DNA of 10,891 bases, from the NCBI GenBank assembly GCA_036525975.1, contig DATCZK010000091.1:1-10891 (forward strand), written 5' to 3'. The DNA comes from Quisquiliibacterium sp036525975 (GTDB taxonomy: Bacteria; Pseudomonadota; Gammaproteobacteria; Burkholderiales; Burkholderiaceae_E). The notes beneath the pieces are model-generated. The model was not told the origin of the DNA and did no database searches. It worked only from the letters and a program-made list of their open reading frames with translations. This document shows, one piece after another, positions 1 to 7,245 of the stretch (position 1 is the first letter of the stretch; each line of letters opens with the position of its first letter). The position numbers and the translations under genes are program-made.

Positions 1-715
1 CGATCCGCCCGCCGTGCGAGACGTCGAAGAACGAGAGGTAGTCGCCCACGATCCGCGCCTGCCGGTCGAGTCGCCAGTCGTCGAGCAACCAGACCAGCTC
101 GCGATCGACCTCGGGCGGGTCGACGTCGTCCACGATCAGCACGCCCGAGAGCCCGCGGTCGACCTGCTCGGGCGTGCCCAGGTGCGGGTGATACCAGTAG
201 GTGCCCGAATCGGGGCAGGCGAACGCGTAGTCGAAATGCTCGCCCGGCGCGACCGGCGGCTGGGTGAGGTGGGGAACGCCGTCCATCGCGTTGGGCACGC
301 GTATGCCGTGCCAGTGCACGGTGGTGGCCTCGGGCAACGCGTTGACCAGGCGCGCGCGCAGCGTCGCCCCGCGCGCGACGCGAAGGGTCGGGCCGGGCAC
401 TTGCGCGCCGTAGGCCCAGACCTCGGTGGCGCCGTAGGGCTCGCCCACGAGCGACACGGTCGCGGGCGCGGCGCGCAGTTCGATCGGCGCGCCCGCCTCG
501 AGCGCGCCCTGCACCGCAGCGCTCGCGCCGCCAGCGTGGGCCGTGGCCGCGCGCGCGGCAACCCACCCCGCGCCCTGCGCAGCCCCCGCCGCGACGGCGG
601 CGACGAGCTTGCCGGACGCGGCGACGAAGCTTCGCCGCCCGGCGCTCGCCGCGCCGGCGCTCGCCTCGGCACAGCTCGCGCCAGCCTCGCCCGCCCGATG
701 CGCTCGCGCTCGCAT
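1..715 (-). CDS. Tat-exported multicopper oxidase, N-terminal part (runs off the left edge)
   Basis: Partial gene: 238 codons are visible and the 3' end lies outside the window. Its ATG is at 713-715. The product has an N-terminal extension of about 26 residues, then a twin-arginine motif (GRRSFV, Arg27-Arg28) and an Ala-rich hydrophobic stretch, so it should be exported folded by Tat. The mature part is the first cupredoxin domain of a multicopper oxidase. It has the motif TVHWHGIRVPNAMDG (His134 and His136) and, further on, GTYWYHPH (His176 and His178), the first two pairs of type-2/type-3 copper ligands. The type-1 copper site would lie in the missing C-terminal domain. Such enzymes oxidise Cu(I), metals or phenols with O2 in the periplasm; the substrate cannot be read from this half. 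The start lies 2 nt after the stop of the TPR-methyltransferase gene and has no Shine-Dalgarno of its own, so translational coupling is likely. It could also be an FtsP/SufI-like relative, but the retained His pairs argue for an active oxidase. Confidence 0.9.
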   Translation of the reverse strand, partial: MRARAHRAGEAGASCAEASAGAASAGRRSFVAASGKLVAAVAAGAAQGAGWVAARAATAHAGGASAAVQGALEAGAPIELRAAPATVSLVGEPYGATEVWAYGAQVPGPTLRVARGATLRARLVNALPEATTVHWHGIRVPNAMDGVPHLTQPPVAPGEHFDYAFACPDSGTYWYHPHLGTPEQVDRGLSGVLIVDDVDPPEVDRELVWLLDDWRLDRQARIVGDYLSFFDVSHGGRI

Positions 716-717
716 GC

Positions 718-1908
718 TCAGCTCAGGTACAGGTACAGGCCCTCGACCGGGTGGCCGAGTTCCTCGCGAATCGGCGCACCGAAACGCTCCCGCACGGCCA
801 GGCCGCTGGCGCGCGCGAGACGCTCGACGTACGCCGGCGAGTGCCCGTAGCGCAGGCTGGGCAGCAGCTCCAGATCCTTGTCGCCGCCCGCGAGCTCGAC
901 GGAAAAGGCGAGGCATCCGCCCGGCTCCAGAACCCGGCGAATCGAGCGAAAGACCTCTGACAGATCGCCGACGTAGATGAAGACATCGGCGGCGAGCACC
1001 AGGTCGAAAGTGCCCTGCGCATCGGCGAGGTAGTGCGCGATGTCGGCGTGCACCAGCTCGCGGTAGGCGCCGCTCCGGGCGGCGTGCGCGAGCATCGCCG
1101 ACGAGACGTCGACCCCGATCACCTCGTCGCAGGCGGCACGCAGCAGGTCGCCGCACAATCCGGTGCCGCAACCCAGGTCGAGCGCGCGACGGTAGCGCCG
1201 GGCGCCGCGAAGCAGCGGGCGCACCAGGGACTCGTGCGCCCGATATCGCAGGCCCCGGACCAGGTGCTCGCTGAACTCGGCCGCGTACTCGTCGAAGAGC
1301 CCTTCGACGTAACGCCTCGGGGGAGCGGGGGGCTGCTCGCCCGCGCCCACCGACGCCAGGTAGTAGCGGTTCAATTCGGGATCGGCGCCTCGCGACAGCG
1401 CGTTCCCGAACGAGGCCGCGGCCTCGTCGAAGCGGCCGAGCTCGCGCAGCGCGCTGCCGTGCTCGCTCCACGCCTCGGCGTCGTCGGGATCGGCCGCGAG
1501 CGCGCGCCCGAACGCCTCGAGCGCCCCGGGCAAGGCGCCCGTGCGCTGCCGGCACCGGCCCAGCGCGCGCAACTGCGCCGCGTCGCCCGCGCCGAGCGCG
1601 AGCGCGCGCTCGAGGCATTCGATCGCGCGCGCCCAGTCGCCGGTCGCCTCGCTCGCCAGGCCCTGCGCGGCCCACGCGCCGCGGTCGGACGGGTCGGCGC
1701 CGGTCGCGCGGCGCAGCACGTCGGCCGCCTCCCGCCACCGCCCGAGCCGCACGAGCGTCACCCCGAGGTTCGAGAGCACCGACGCGCGCCCCGGAGCCAG
1801 CGCGAGCGCGGCCTCGAAACAGCCGAGCGCGGCCTCGAAGCGCCCGGCCTCGAAGTGGCCGACTCCGTCGAGGAATCGCGCGCGCGCGCGCTCGAAATCG
1901 TTTTCCAT
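718..1908 (-). CDS. TPR-repeat / class I SAM-dependent methyltransferase fusion protein
   Basis: 396 residues with two parts. Residues about 8-175 are four to five tetratricopeptide repeats, with recurring patterns such as GRFEAALGCFEAALALAPG and GRFDEAAASFGNAL. A Pro-rich linker (about 191-198) leads to YVEGLFDEYAAEFSEHL, typical of the segment before the methyltransferase core. The Rossmann fold carries motif I LDLGCGTGL (243-251) and the acidic ribose-binding residue in GVDVS (Asp267). FDLVLAADVFIYVGDL follows, then RVLEPGG. The enzyme should transfer a methyl group from SAM; the TPR part probably selects a protein partner. No signal peptide or membrane segment is visible, so it is cytoplasmic. 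It is the first gene of a two-gene operon with the multicopper oxidase. The ATG at 1906-1908 fits the first TPR; an upstream ATG 13 nt away is out of frame. The substrate is unknown. A (CG)7 run at 1877-1891 falls in its first codons. Confidence 0.88.
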   Translation of the reverse strand: MENDFERARARFLDGVGHFEAGRFEAALGCFEAALALAPGRASVLSNLGVTLVRLGRWREAADVLRRATGADPSDRGAWAAQGLASEATGDWARAIECLERALALGAGDAAQLRALGRCRQRTGALPGALEAFGRALAADPDDAEAWSEHGSALRELGRFDEAAASFGNALSRGADPELNRYYLASVGAGEQPPAPPRRYVEGLFDEYAAEFSEHLVRGLRYRAHESLVRPLLRGARRYRRALDLGCGTGLCGDLLRAACDEVIGVDVSSAMLAHAARSGAYRELVHADIAHYLADAQGTFDLVLAADVFIYVGDLSEVFRSIRRVLEPGGCLAFSVELAGGDKDLELLPSLRYGHSPAYVERLARASGLAVRERFGAPIREELGHPVEGLYLYLS

Positions 1909-1967
1909 CCGCGCCTGCCATTGTGCCCGATCGCGCGCACGGAGCGGGTCGGCCGCTTGGCGAAAGC

Positions 1968-1991
1968 TATAATCGCAGGTTCACTCCGAGG
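1968..1991 (+). promoter_or_regulatory. ychF promoter -10 box and ribosome binding site
   Basis: A perfect TATAAT is at 1968-1973, conspicuous in such GC-rich DNA, in the 90-bp gap between the divergent methyltransferase gene and ychF. No good -35 hexamer sits 16-18 nt upstream (1945-1950 reads CGGGTC), so the -35 element is weak or unrecognised. GAGG at 1988-1991 lies 7 nt before the ychF ATG and is a normal Shine-Dalgarno sequence. Confidence 0.55.
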
Positions 1992-1998
1992 TTTCCCC

Positions 1999-3082
<1,084 letters not shown>

Positions 3083-3093
<11 letters not shown>

Positions 3094-3859
3094 CCGCCGT
3101 CTTCCGTTGCGTTCCCCGCGTCGCGCCCGCACCCGCGCCCGAAGCGAGCGCCGGCGCGCCGAGCGCTTCGGACAACTGCGCGGCCTCGGCGACGAGCAGC
3201 GCGCCGAAGCGCGCGAGCTGCGCGTCGCGAATGCGAAAACTCGGCCCGGTGATGCTGAGCGACGCGACGACCCGCCCCTCCGGGCCGCGCACCGGCGCCG
3301 CGACCGCGGTCACGCCTTCCTCGAGTGCATCGCGCATCGCGACATAGCCGTCGCGCTCGCCCTGCCCCAGGAGTGCCTGCCCGGCCGCCGTCGCCGCGAT
3401 CGGCAGCAGGCGCCCGAGCCAGCCGGCATGGTGCAGGCTGCGCTCGCTCAACACCTGACGGAGATAGATGGCGTTCTCGGGATCCGCGCGCGTGACCAGG
3501 TTTGCGGTCTCGCCACTGGCCTGCGACAGGCGCCGAAGGTGCGGCTCCGAGAGATCGTAGATGTCGTTGCCGCGAAGCGCGGCGAGCCCCGCCCGCAGCA
3601 GGCGCGTGCCCGGCGCGTAGCGCCCTTCGTTGTCGCGACGAACGAAGTCGGCCTGCTCGAGCGTGGCGAGCAGACGCGCTACGGTGCTCACCGGCAGCTT
3701 CGTTGCGCGTGCCAGCCCCGAGAGGGTGCGCGACGGCGCGTCGCCGCCGAGCTGCGCGAGCAGCTCGAAGGCTCGCGCCACCGCGCGCACCGGCAGCCGC
3801 TCGCCGGCCGAGGCCGCGGGTGTGCTGCGTGCTTTCCGGGGGGCTTGCGGCTTTACCAT
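3083..3859 (-). CDS. IclR-family transcriptional regulator (probable regulator of the adjacent TRAP operon)
   Basis: 258 residues from the ATG at 3857-3859 (MVKPQAPRKARST). After a basic, Ala-rich tail comes the IclR winged helix-turn-helix, about residues 22-85: RAVARAFELLAQLG, then LSGLARATKLPVSTVARLLATLEQADFVRRD. The effector-binding domain spans about 98-235, with GETANLVTRADPENAIYLRQV, LLPIAATAAGQALLG and the family signature TAVAAPVRGPEGRVVASLSITGPSFRI. The segment between the last two blocks is short compared with classical IclR. The Lys/Arg-ending tail (TQRKTAAKR) is probably disordered. The gene is divergent from the TRAP operon across about 110 bp containing palindromes, a standard arrangement for a local regulator that also controls itself. 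No clear Shine-Dalgarno precedes the ATG, and a promoter candidate would start transcription almost at it. GTG codons at residues 24 and 27 are later alternatives, and the frame extends upstream to a GTG at 3955 without similarity to IclR. Confidence 0.93.
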
Positions 3860-3864
3860 TCGAT

Positions 3865-3897
3865 GGAATACTATGCCGTGCAACGGCAAAATACAAT
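3865..3897. promoter_or_regulatory. Candidate IclR-type operator and overlapping divergent promoters
   Basis: A perfect dyad TGCCGT-GCA-ACGGCA occupies 3874-3888. An imperfect 13-bp dyad, GGAATA-C-TATGCC (five of six pairs), overlaps it at 3865-3877. On the minus strand the sequence reads as a -35 TTGTAT (3891-3896), a 17-nt spacer and a -10 TAGTAT (3868-3873), so the perfect dyad fills the spacer of the putative regulator promoter. On the plus strand TACAAT (3892-3897) is a good -10 for the TRAP operon, but its -35 is poor; TTGCGG (3845-3850), 18 nt, TACTAT (3869-3874) is an alternative. Binding here could repress both directions. Confidence 0.5.
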
Positions 3898-3920
3898 AGC
3901 AGAACCAGCGAATCCAGGGT

Positions 3921-3946
3921 CCTGGGCGCAGCTCGTGCGCGCCAGG
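3921..3946 (+). promoter_or_regulatory. Leader hairpin upstream of the TRAP operon
   Basis: CCTGGGCGCA pairs with TGCGC-G-CCAGG around a five-base loop GCTCG: ten base pairs with one bulged G. It lies just downstream of the proposed TRAP -10 and 23 nt before the first ATG, so it would fold in the 5' leader of the mRNA. CCAGG at 3914-3918 could compete for the same CCTGG arm, giving two alternative pairings. It is not followed by a U-run, so it is not a standard terminator. It could instead be a second protein-binding dyad. Confidence 0.45.
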
Positions 3947-3956
3947 TTCAATCACG

Positions 3957-3964
3957 AGGGAGGT
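3957..3964 (+). promoter_or_regulatory. Strong Shine-Dalgarno of the TRAP binding-protein gene
   Basis: AGGGAGGT, one base from the ideal AGGAGGT, ends 5 nt before the ATG at 3970. It is the strongest ribosome binding site in the window and fits a periplasmic binding protein made in excess over its permease. Confidence 0.8.
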
Positions 3965-3969
3965 AAGCG

Positions 3970-5064
3970 ATGAAGCGCAGAGATTTCGTAAGAACCGCGG
4001 CGGTCGGCGCCGCTTCGGTACCGGCAGCCGCCGGGCTGTCCGCCCCGGCGATCGCGCAGGGCAAGATGCAGTGGAAGATGGTCACGGCGTGGCCGAAGAA
4101 CCTGCCGGGCCCGGGCGTTGCCGCGCAGCTGCTGGCCGACCGGATCACGGCGCTCTCGGGCGGTCGCATCGAAGTCAAACTCTACGCCGCGGGCGAGCTG
4201 GTGCCTGGCACCGGCGTGTTCGACGCCGTCTCGCAGGGCACGGCCGAGCTCTACCACGCAGTGCCGGCCTACTGGGGTTCGAAGTCCAACGGCATTCTGC
4301 TGTTCGGCTCGCAGCCGTTCGGCCTGCGCGCAGACGAGCAGTTCGGCTGGATGGCACACGGCGGCGGGCAGGCGCTGTATGACGAGATGTACGCGCGCTT
4401 CAAGTTGAAGCCCTTCCTGTGCGGCAACTCGGGCCCGCAGTGGGCCGGGTGGTTCCGCAAGGAGATCGCCTCGGTGCAGGATCTCAAGGGTCTGAAGTTC
4501 CGCACGGCGGGCCTCGCATCGCAGATGGCGTCCGAGCTCGGCATGGCCGTGCAGGCCATGGGCGGGCGCCCGATGTTCCAGGCCTTGCAGTCGGGAGCGC
4601 TCGACGCCGGCGAATTCATCGGGCCGTGGTCCGACAGCGCGCTCGGTTTCCACCAGGTTGCCAAGTACTACTACTGGCCCGGAGTCGGCGAGCCGTCTTC
4701 CGCCGAGGAATGTGCGGTCAACCTCGACGTCTACAACAAGCTTCCTGCCGACCTGAAGGACGCGGTCAAGGCGGCGTGCGAGAGCATCTACCTGCCGGTG
4801 TGGACCGAGTACACGACCAAGCACGCGCTGGCGCTCAAGGAGCTCGTGAGCAAGCACGGCGTGCAGGTGAAGAAGCTGCCCGACGACGTGATCGCGGCCA
4901 TGGGCAAGGCCAGTGAAAAGGTGCTCGCGAGCCTACGCGAGGACAAGGATCCGCTGGTGGGCAAGATCGTCGCCAGCTACTCGAGCTATCGCGATTCGGT
5001 CGGTCGTTACATGACCTACGCCGACAACGGGCAGATGAACGCGCGCGCAACGGTCCTGCGCTAA
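3970..5064 (+). CDS. TRAP transporter solute-binding protein, DctP family (TakP/FcbT1-like), Tat-exported
   Basis: 364 residues. The N-terminus MKRRDFVRTAAVGAASV is a twin-arginine signal peptide, with likely cleavage after AIA (residues 27-29, before Gln30). The mature protein begins with WKMVTAWPKNLPGPGVAAQLLADRI, as in the TakP/FcbT1 branch (2-oxo-acid and aromatic-acid binders). Family features include GRIEVKLYAAGELVPG and LKGLKFRT with the conserved Arg178, which in TRAP binding proteins clamps the substrate carboxylate. GALDAGEFIGPWSD and GFHQVAKYYYWPG follow; TakP has a similar aromatic segment. It works in the periplasm, delivering a carboxylate-bearing solute to the DctQ/DctM permease, which imports it with sodium. 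It is the first gene of the operon, divergent from an IclR regulator, and is separated from the permease genes by a strong hairpin. The start is fixed by the Shine-Dalgarno and signal peptide. The exact substrate cannot be read from sequence; a classical C4-dicarboxylate is less likely than a 2-oxo or aromatic acid. Confidence 0.94.
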   Translation: MKRRDFVRTAAVGAASVPAAAGLSAPAIAQGKMQWKMVTAWPKNLPGPGVAAQLLADRITALSGGRIEVKLYAAGELVPGTGVFDAVSQGTAELYHAVPAYWGSKSNGILLFGSQPFGLRADEQFGWMAHGGGQALYDEMYARFKLKPFLCGNSGPQWAGWFRKEIASVQDLKGLKFRTAGLASQMASELGMAVQAMGGRPMFQALQSGALDAGEFIGPWSDSALGFHQVAKYYYWPGVGEPSSAEECAVNLDVYNKLPADLKDAVKAACESIYLPVWTEYTTKHALALKELVSKHGVQVKKLPDDVIAAMGKASEKVLASLREDKDPLVGKIVASYSSYRDSVGRYMTYADNGQMNARATVLR

Positions 5065-5074
5065 CATCCCTGTC

Positions 5075-5108
5075 CGGGCGCCGTCGCTCGGCGAAGCGGC
5101 GGCGCCCG
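5075..5108 (+). promoter_or_regulatory. Intercistronic hairpin between binding-protein and permease genes
   Basis: CGGGCGCCG (5075-5083) pairs perfectly with CGGCGCCCG (5100-5108). Inside, a T-G wobble and CGCT/AGCG extend the stem to 14 pairs around a hexaloop CGGCGA. It begins 11 nt after the stop codon of the binding-protein gene and has no following T-run. The likely role is protecting the 3' end of the binding-protein message, or partial termination, so that less permease is made. The remaining sequence up to 5187 shows no other clear element apart from a possible 18-codon reading frame. Confidence 0.65.
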
Positions 5109-5187
5109 ATTCGCGCCCTCCCACTACTAACGCGATGCCCTCGTTCGTGCCGATCCACTCAGTGCCTGCGACGCGCGCGGGAGGCAC

Positions 5188-5691
5188 GTGAACGCGATCG
5201 CCGACAGGCTCGACGTAGTCAACCGGTGGGTCGGAAGCGTGGTGCGCTGGGCAGCGCTGCTGATGATGCTGCTGCAGTTCGCGATCGTGCTTCTGCGCTA
5301 CGTGTTCGGCGTGAGCGAGATCGCGCTCAACGAGGGCGTGCTCTACATGCACGCCACACTGTTCATGCTCGCGGCCGGCTACACGCTGCAGGTCGACGGG
5401 CACGTACGCGTCGACATCTTCTACGCCAAGGCAACGCCGCGCACGCGCGCGCGGATCGACCTGTTCGGACATCTGCTACTACTGATGCCCTCGGTGTCGA
5501 TCATTCTCTACTGGAGCTGGCCCACGGTGCGAAGCTCCTGGGCGATCCTGGAGGGGCCGATCTCGGTGGGCGGAATTCCGGCGCTGTTCCTCCTCAAGTC
5601 GCTGATTCCGGCGTTCTGCGTGCTGCTGCTGCTGCAGTCGCTCGCGCTGGTCCTGCGCAACCTCGCAAGCCTGGCATCCGGTAGGCACTGA
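5188..5691 (+). CDS. TRAP transporter small permease subunit, DctQ family
   Basis: 167 residues, a usual length for DctQ. Four membrane segments are visible at about 17-40, 51-68, 90-110 and 131-157. The loop after the second has the family pattern GHVRVDIFY (71-79), with its conserved Arg-Val-Asp. The subunit sits in the inner membrane, pairs with the large subunit DctM, and forms part of the scaffold that docks the loaded binding protein. The start is GTG at 5188, with GGGAGG at 5179-5184 only 3 nt upstream, an unusually tight spacing that may lower initiation. No other in-frame start with a better site is apparent. The stop TGA at 5689-5691 overlaps the ATG of the large permease gene (TGATG), so the two are translationally coupled. 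Confidence 0.92.
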   Translation: MNAIADRLDVVNRWVGSVVRWAALLMMLLQFAIVLLRYVFGVSEIALNEGVLYMHATLFMLAAGYTLQVDGHVRVDIFYAKATPRTRARIDLFGHLLLLMPSVSIILYWSWPTVRSSWAILEGPISVGGIPALFLLKSLIPAFCVLLLLQSLALVLRNLASLASGRH

Positions 5692-7235
5692 TGCCGCTCG
5701 ACCTGCTCATGTTCGCCGCGCTGGTCGGCTTCATCCTGATCGGATTCCCGGTGTCGTTCACGATCGCCGGAGTCGCGGTCGTATTCGCGTTGCTGGGGTT
5801 CGTCACCGGCCAGATGGACCTGTCGCTTCTCGGCGCGCTCGGCCAGCGTCTGATGGGCGTTCTCACCAACGACGTGCTGATCGCGATCCCGCTGTTCGTG
5901 ATGATGGGCGTGATACTCGAGAAGAGCCGCATCGCGGAGGAACTGCTCGAGACGATGGGTCGACTGTTCGGCCAGCTGCGCGGAGGGCTCGGCGTGTCGG
6001 TGGTGCTGGTCGGCGCGCTGCTCGCCGCGTCCACCGGCATCGTCGGCGCCACGGTGGTGGCAATGGGGCTGATTGCGCTGCCGGCGATGCTGCGCACCGG
6101 CTACGATCCGCGTCTCGCCTCGGGCATCGTCTGCACCGCCGGAACGCTGGGGCAGATCATCCCGCCCTCGACGATGCTGATCATCCTCACCGACGTGATG
6201 TCGAACGCCTATCAGCAGGCGCAGTTCAAGCAGGGCAAGTTCTCGATCGAGACGATCTCTGTGGGGCAGCTGTTCGCGGCAGCGCTGGTTCCGGGCCTCA
6301 CCCTGGTGGCGATCTACATCGTCTACGTGCTGCTCGTCGCGTGGTTGCGCCCGAAGGCGGCGCCAGCCGTGCGCGAGACTGCGACGCGGCTCAACGCGGG
6401 CCAGATCGCCGGCGCCATCGTTCCTCCGATCCTGCTGATCGTGGCGGTGCTCGGCGCGATCCTGGGTGGGGTCGCGACGCCCACCGAGGCCGCGGCGGTG
6501 GGCGCGGTGGGCGCGATGCTGATGGTCGGTCACCGACTGGGGGCTTCTCCCCGGCTGCTGCTGCTCGGTGCCGCCTGCCTCGCGGTGCTCGCTGTGGGCG
6601 CAGGAGTCGCCCCGGTGCGCCTGCAACGCACCGACATCGCGCTCGACACATGGCTGCTCGGCGGTCTCTACGCGGCGCTCGCCGCGGCCGGCTTCACCAC
6701 CTTGCTCGCGTCGGTGCGCACCGCGCACGCCAAGCGCATCCTGGTGCCAGCGCTGACCTCGACGATGACCGTCACCGCGATGATCTTCGCGACGATCCTC
6801 ACTGCCAGCGTCTTCTCTCTCGTGTTCATCGGGCTGGGCGGCGAGGACCGGGTTGCCGGATTTCTGAAGCAGATGCCGGGCGGCCCCACCGGGGCGCTGG
6901 TGTTCTGCATGGCGCTGGTGTTCGTGCTCGGGTTCTTCCTCGACTTCGTCGAGATCGCGGTCATCCTGCTTCCGCTGATCGCCCCACCCCTTCTGCTGAT
7001 GGGTCACGACCCGGTTTGGCTGTCGATCCTGTTCGCGATCAACCTGCAGACCTCGTTTTTGACCCCGCCGTTCGGTTTCTCGCTCTTTTACCTGCGAGGC
7101 GCCGCTCCACCGGAGATCACGACCGGCCACATCTATGCCGGTGTTGCGCCGTTCATCGGCCTGCAGGTGGTCGGGATGGCCGTGATCTGGCTGGTGCCCG
7201 CGATCGCAACCTGGTTGCCGAAGCTGGTGTTCTGA
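5691..7235 (+). CDS. TRAP transporter large permease subunit, DctM family (long form)
   Basis: 514 residues, longer than the roughly 430 of a standard DctM. It is a polytopic inner-membrane protein that carries the substrate and sodium path. Family features: PVSFTIAGVAVVFALLG near the N-terminus, IAIPLFVMMGVILEKS (65-80), STGIVGATVVAMGLIALPAML (20-residue core at 114-133), and the GQIIPPST hairpin tip (154-161). After them come GGVATPTEAAAVGAVGA (259-275), GFFLDFVEIAVILLPLI (414-430) and the second tip FLTPPFGFSLFYLRG (456-470). The extra length lies at about 281-345, between TPTEAAAVGAVGA and the STMTVTAMIF segment, and holds two hydrophobic stretches (about 288-306 and 321-340). That agrees with the long-form large permeases of the mannitol/chloroaromatic branch and supports the assignment of the binding protein. 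The ATG overlaps the DctQ stop by 1 nt. A convergent gene ends 10 nt beyond its stop codon. Confidence 0.94.
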   Translation: MPLDLLMFAALVGFILIGFPVSFTIAGVAVVFALLGFVTGQMDLSLLGALGQRLMGVLTNDVLIAIPLFVMMGVILEKSRIAEELLETMGRLFGQLRGGLGVSVVLVGALLAASTGIVGATVVAMGLIALPAMLRTGYDPRLASGIVCTAGTLGQIIPPSTMLIILTDVMSNAYQQAQFKQGKFSIETISVGQLFAAALVPGLTLVAIYIVYVLLVAWLRPKAAPAVRETATRLNAGQIAGAIVPPILLIVAVLGAILGGVATPTEAAAVGAVGAMLMVGHRLGASPRLLLLGAACLAVLAVGAGVAPVRLQRTDIALDTWLLGGLYAALAAAGFTTLLASVRTAHAKRILVPALTSTMTVTAMIFATILTASVFSLVFIGLGGEDRVAGFLKQMPGGPTGALVFCMALVFVLGFFLDFVEIAVILLPLIAPPLLLMGHDPVWLSILFAINLQTSFLTPPFGFSLFYLRGAAPPEITTGHIYAGVAPFIGLQVVGMAVIWLVPAIATWLPKLVF

Positions 7236-7245
7236 ACCTGCAGGC

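Noticed and set aside
14..850. Plus-strand open frame over the multicopper oxidase
   Set aside because: It is antisense to a clear copper oxidase with HWHG and WYHPH motifs and crosses its promoter-proximal end; composition is typical of antisense frames in GC-rich DNA.
1805..1860. Repeated GCCTCGAA-type units as a DNA repeat
   Set aside because: They encode the FEA pattern of successive TPR helices, so the repeat is explained at protein level.
1877..1891. (CG)7 tract as a phase-variable repeat
   Set aside because: It encodes the Arg-Ala repeat at the start of the methyltransferase within a very GC-rich genome; a dinucleotide tract this short with no second signal is not evidence for phase variation.
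1033..1998. Open frame extending ychF upstream to a 686-residue protein
   Set aside because: YchF aligns from the ATG at 1999, which has a ribosome binding site; the extension is antisense to the methyltransferase gene and is low-complexity Arg/Ala/Gly.
5508..7130. 540-residue minus-strand open frame opposite the large permease gene
   Set aside because: Rich in Arg, His, Asp and Gln with no domain; it mirrors the hydrophobic codons of DctM.
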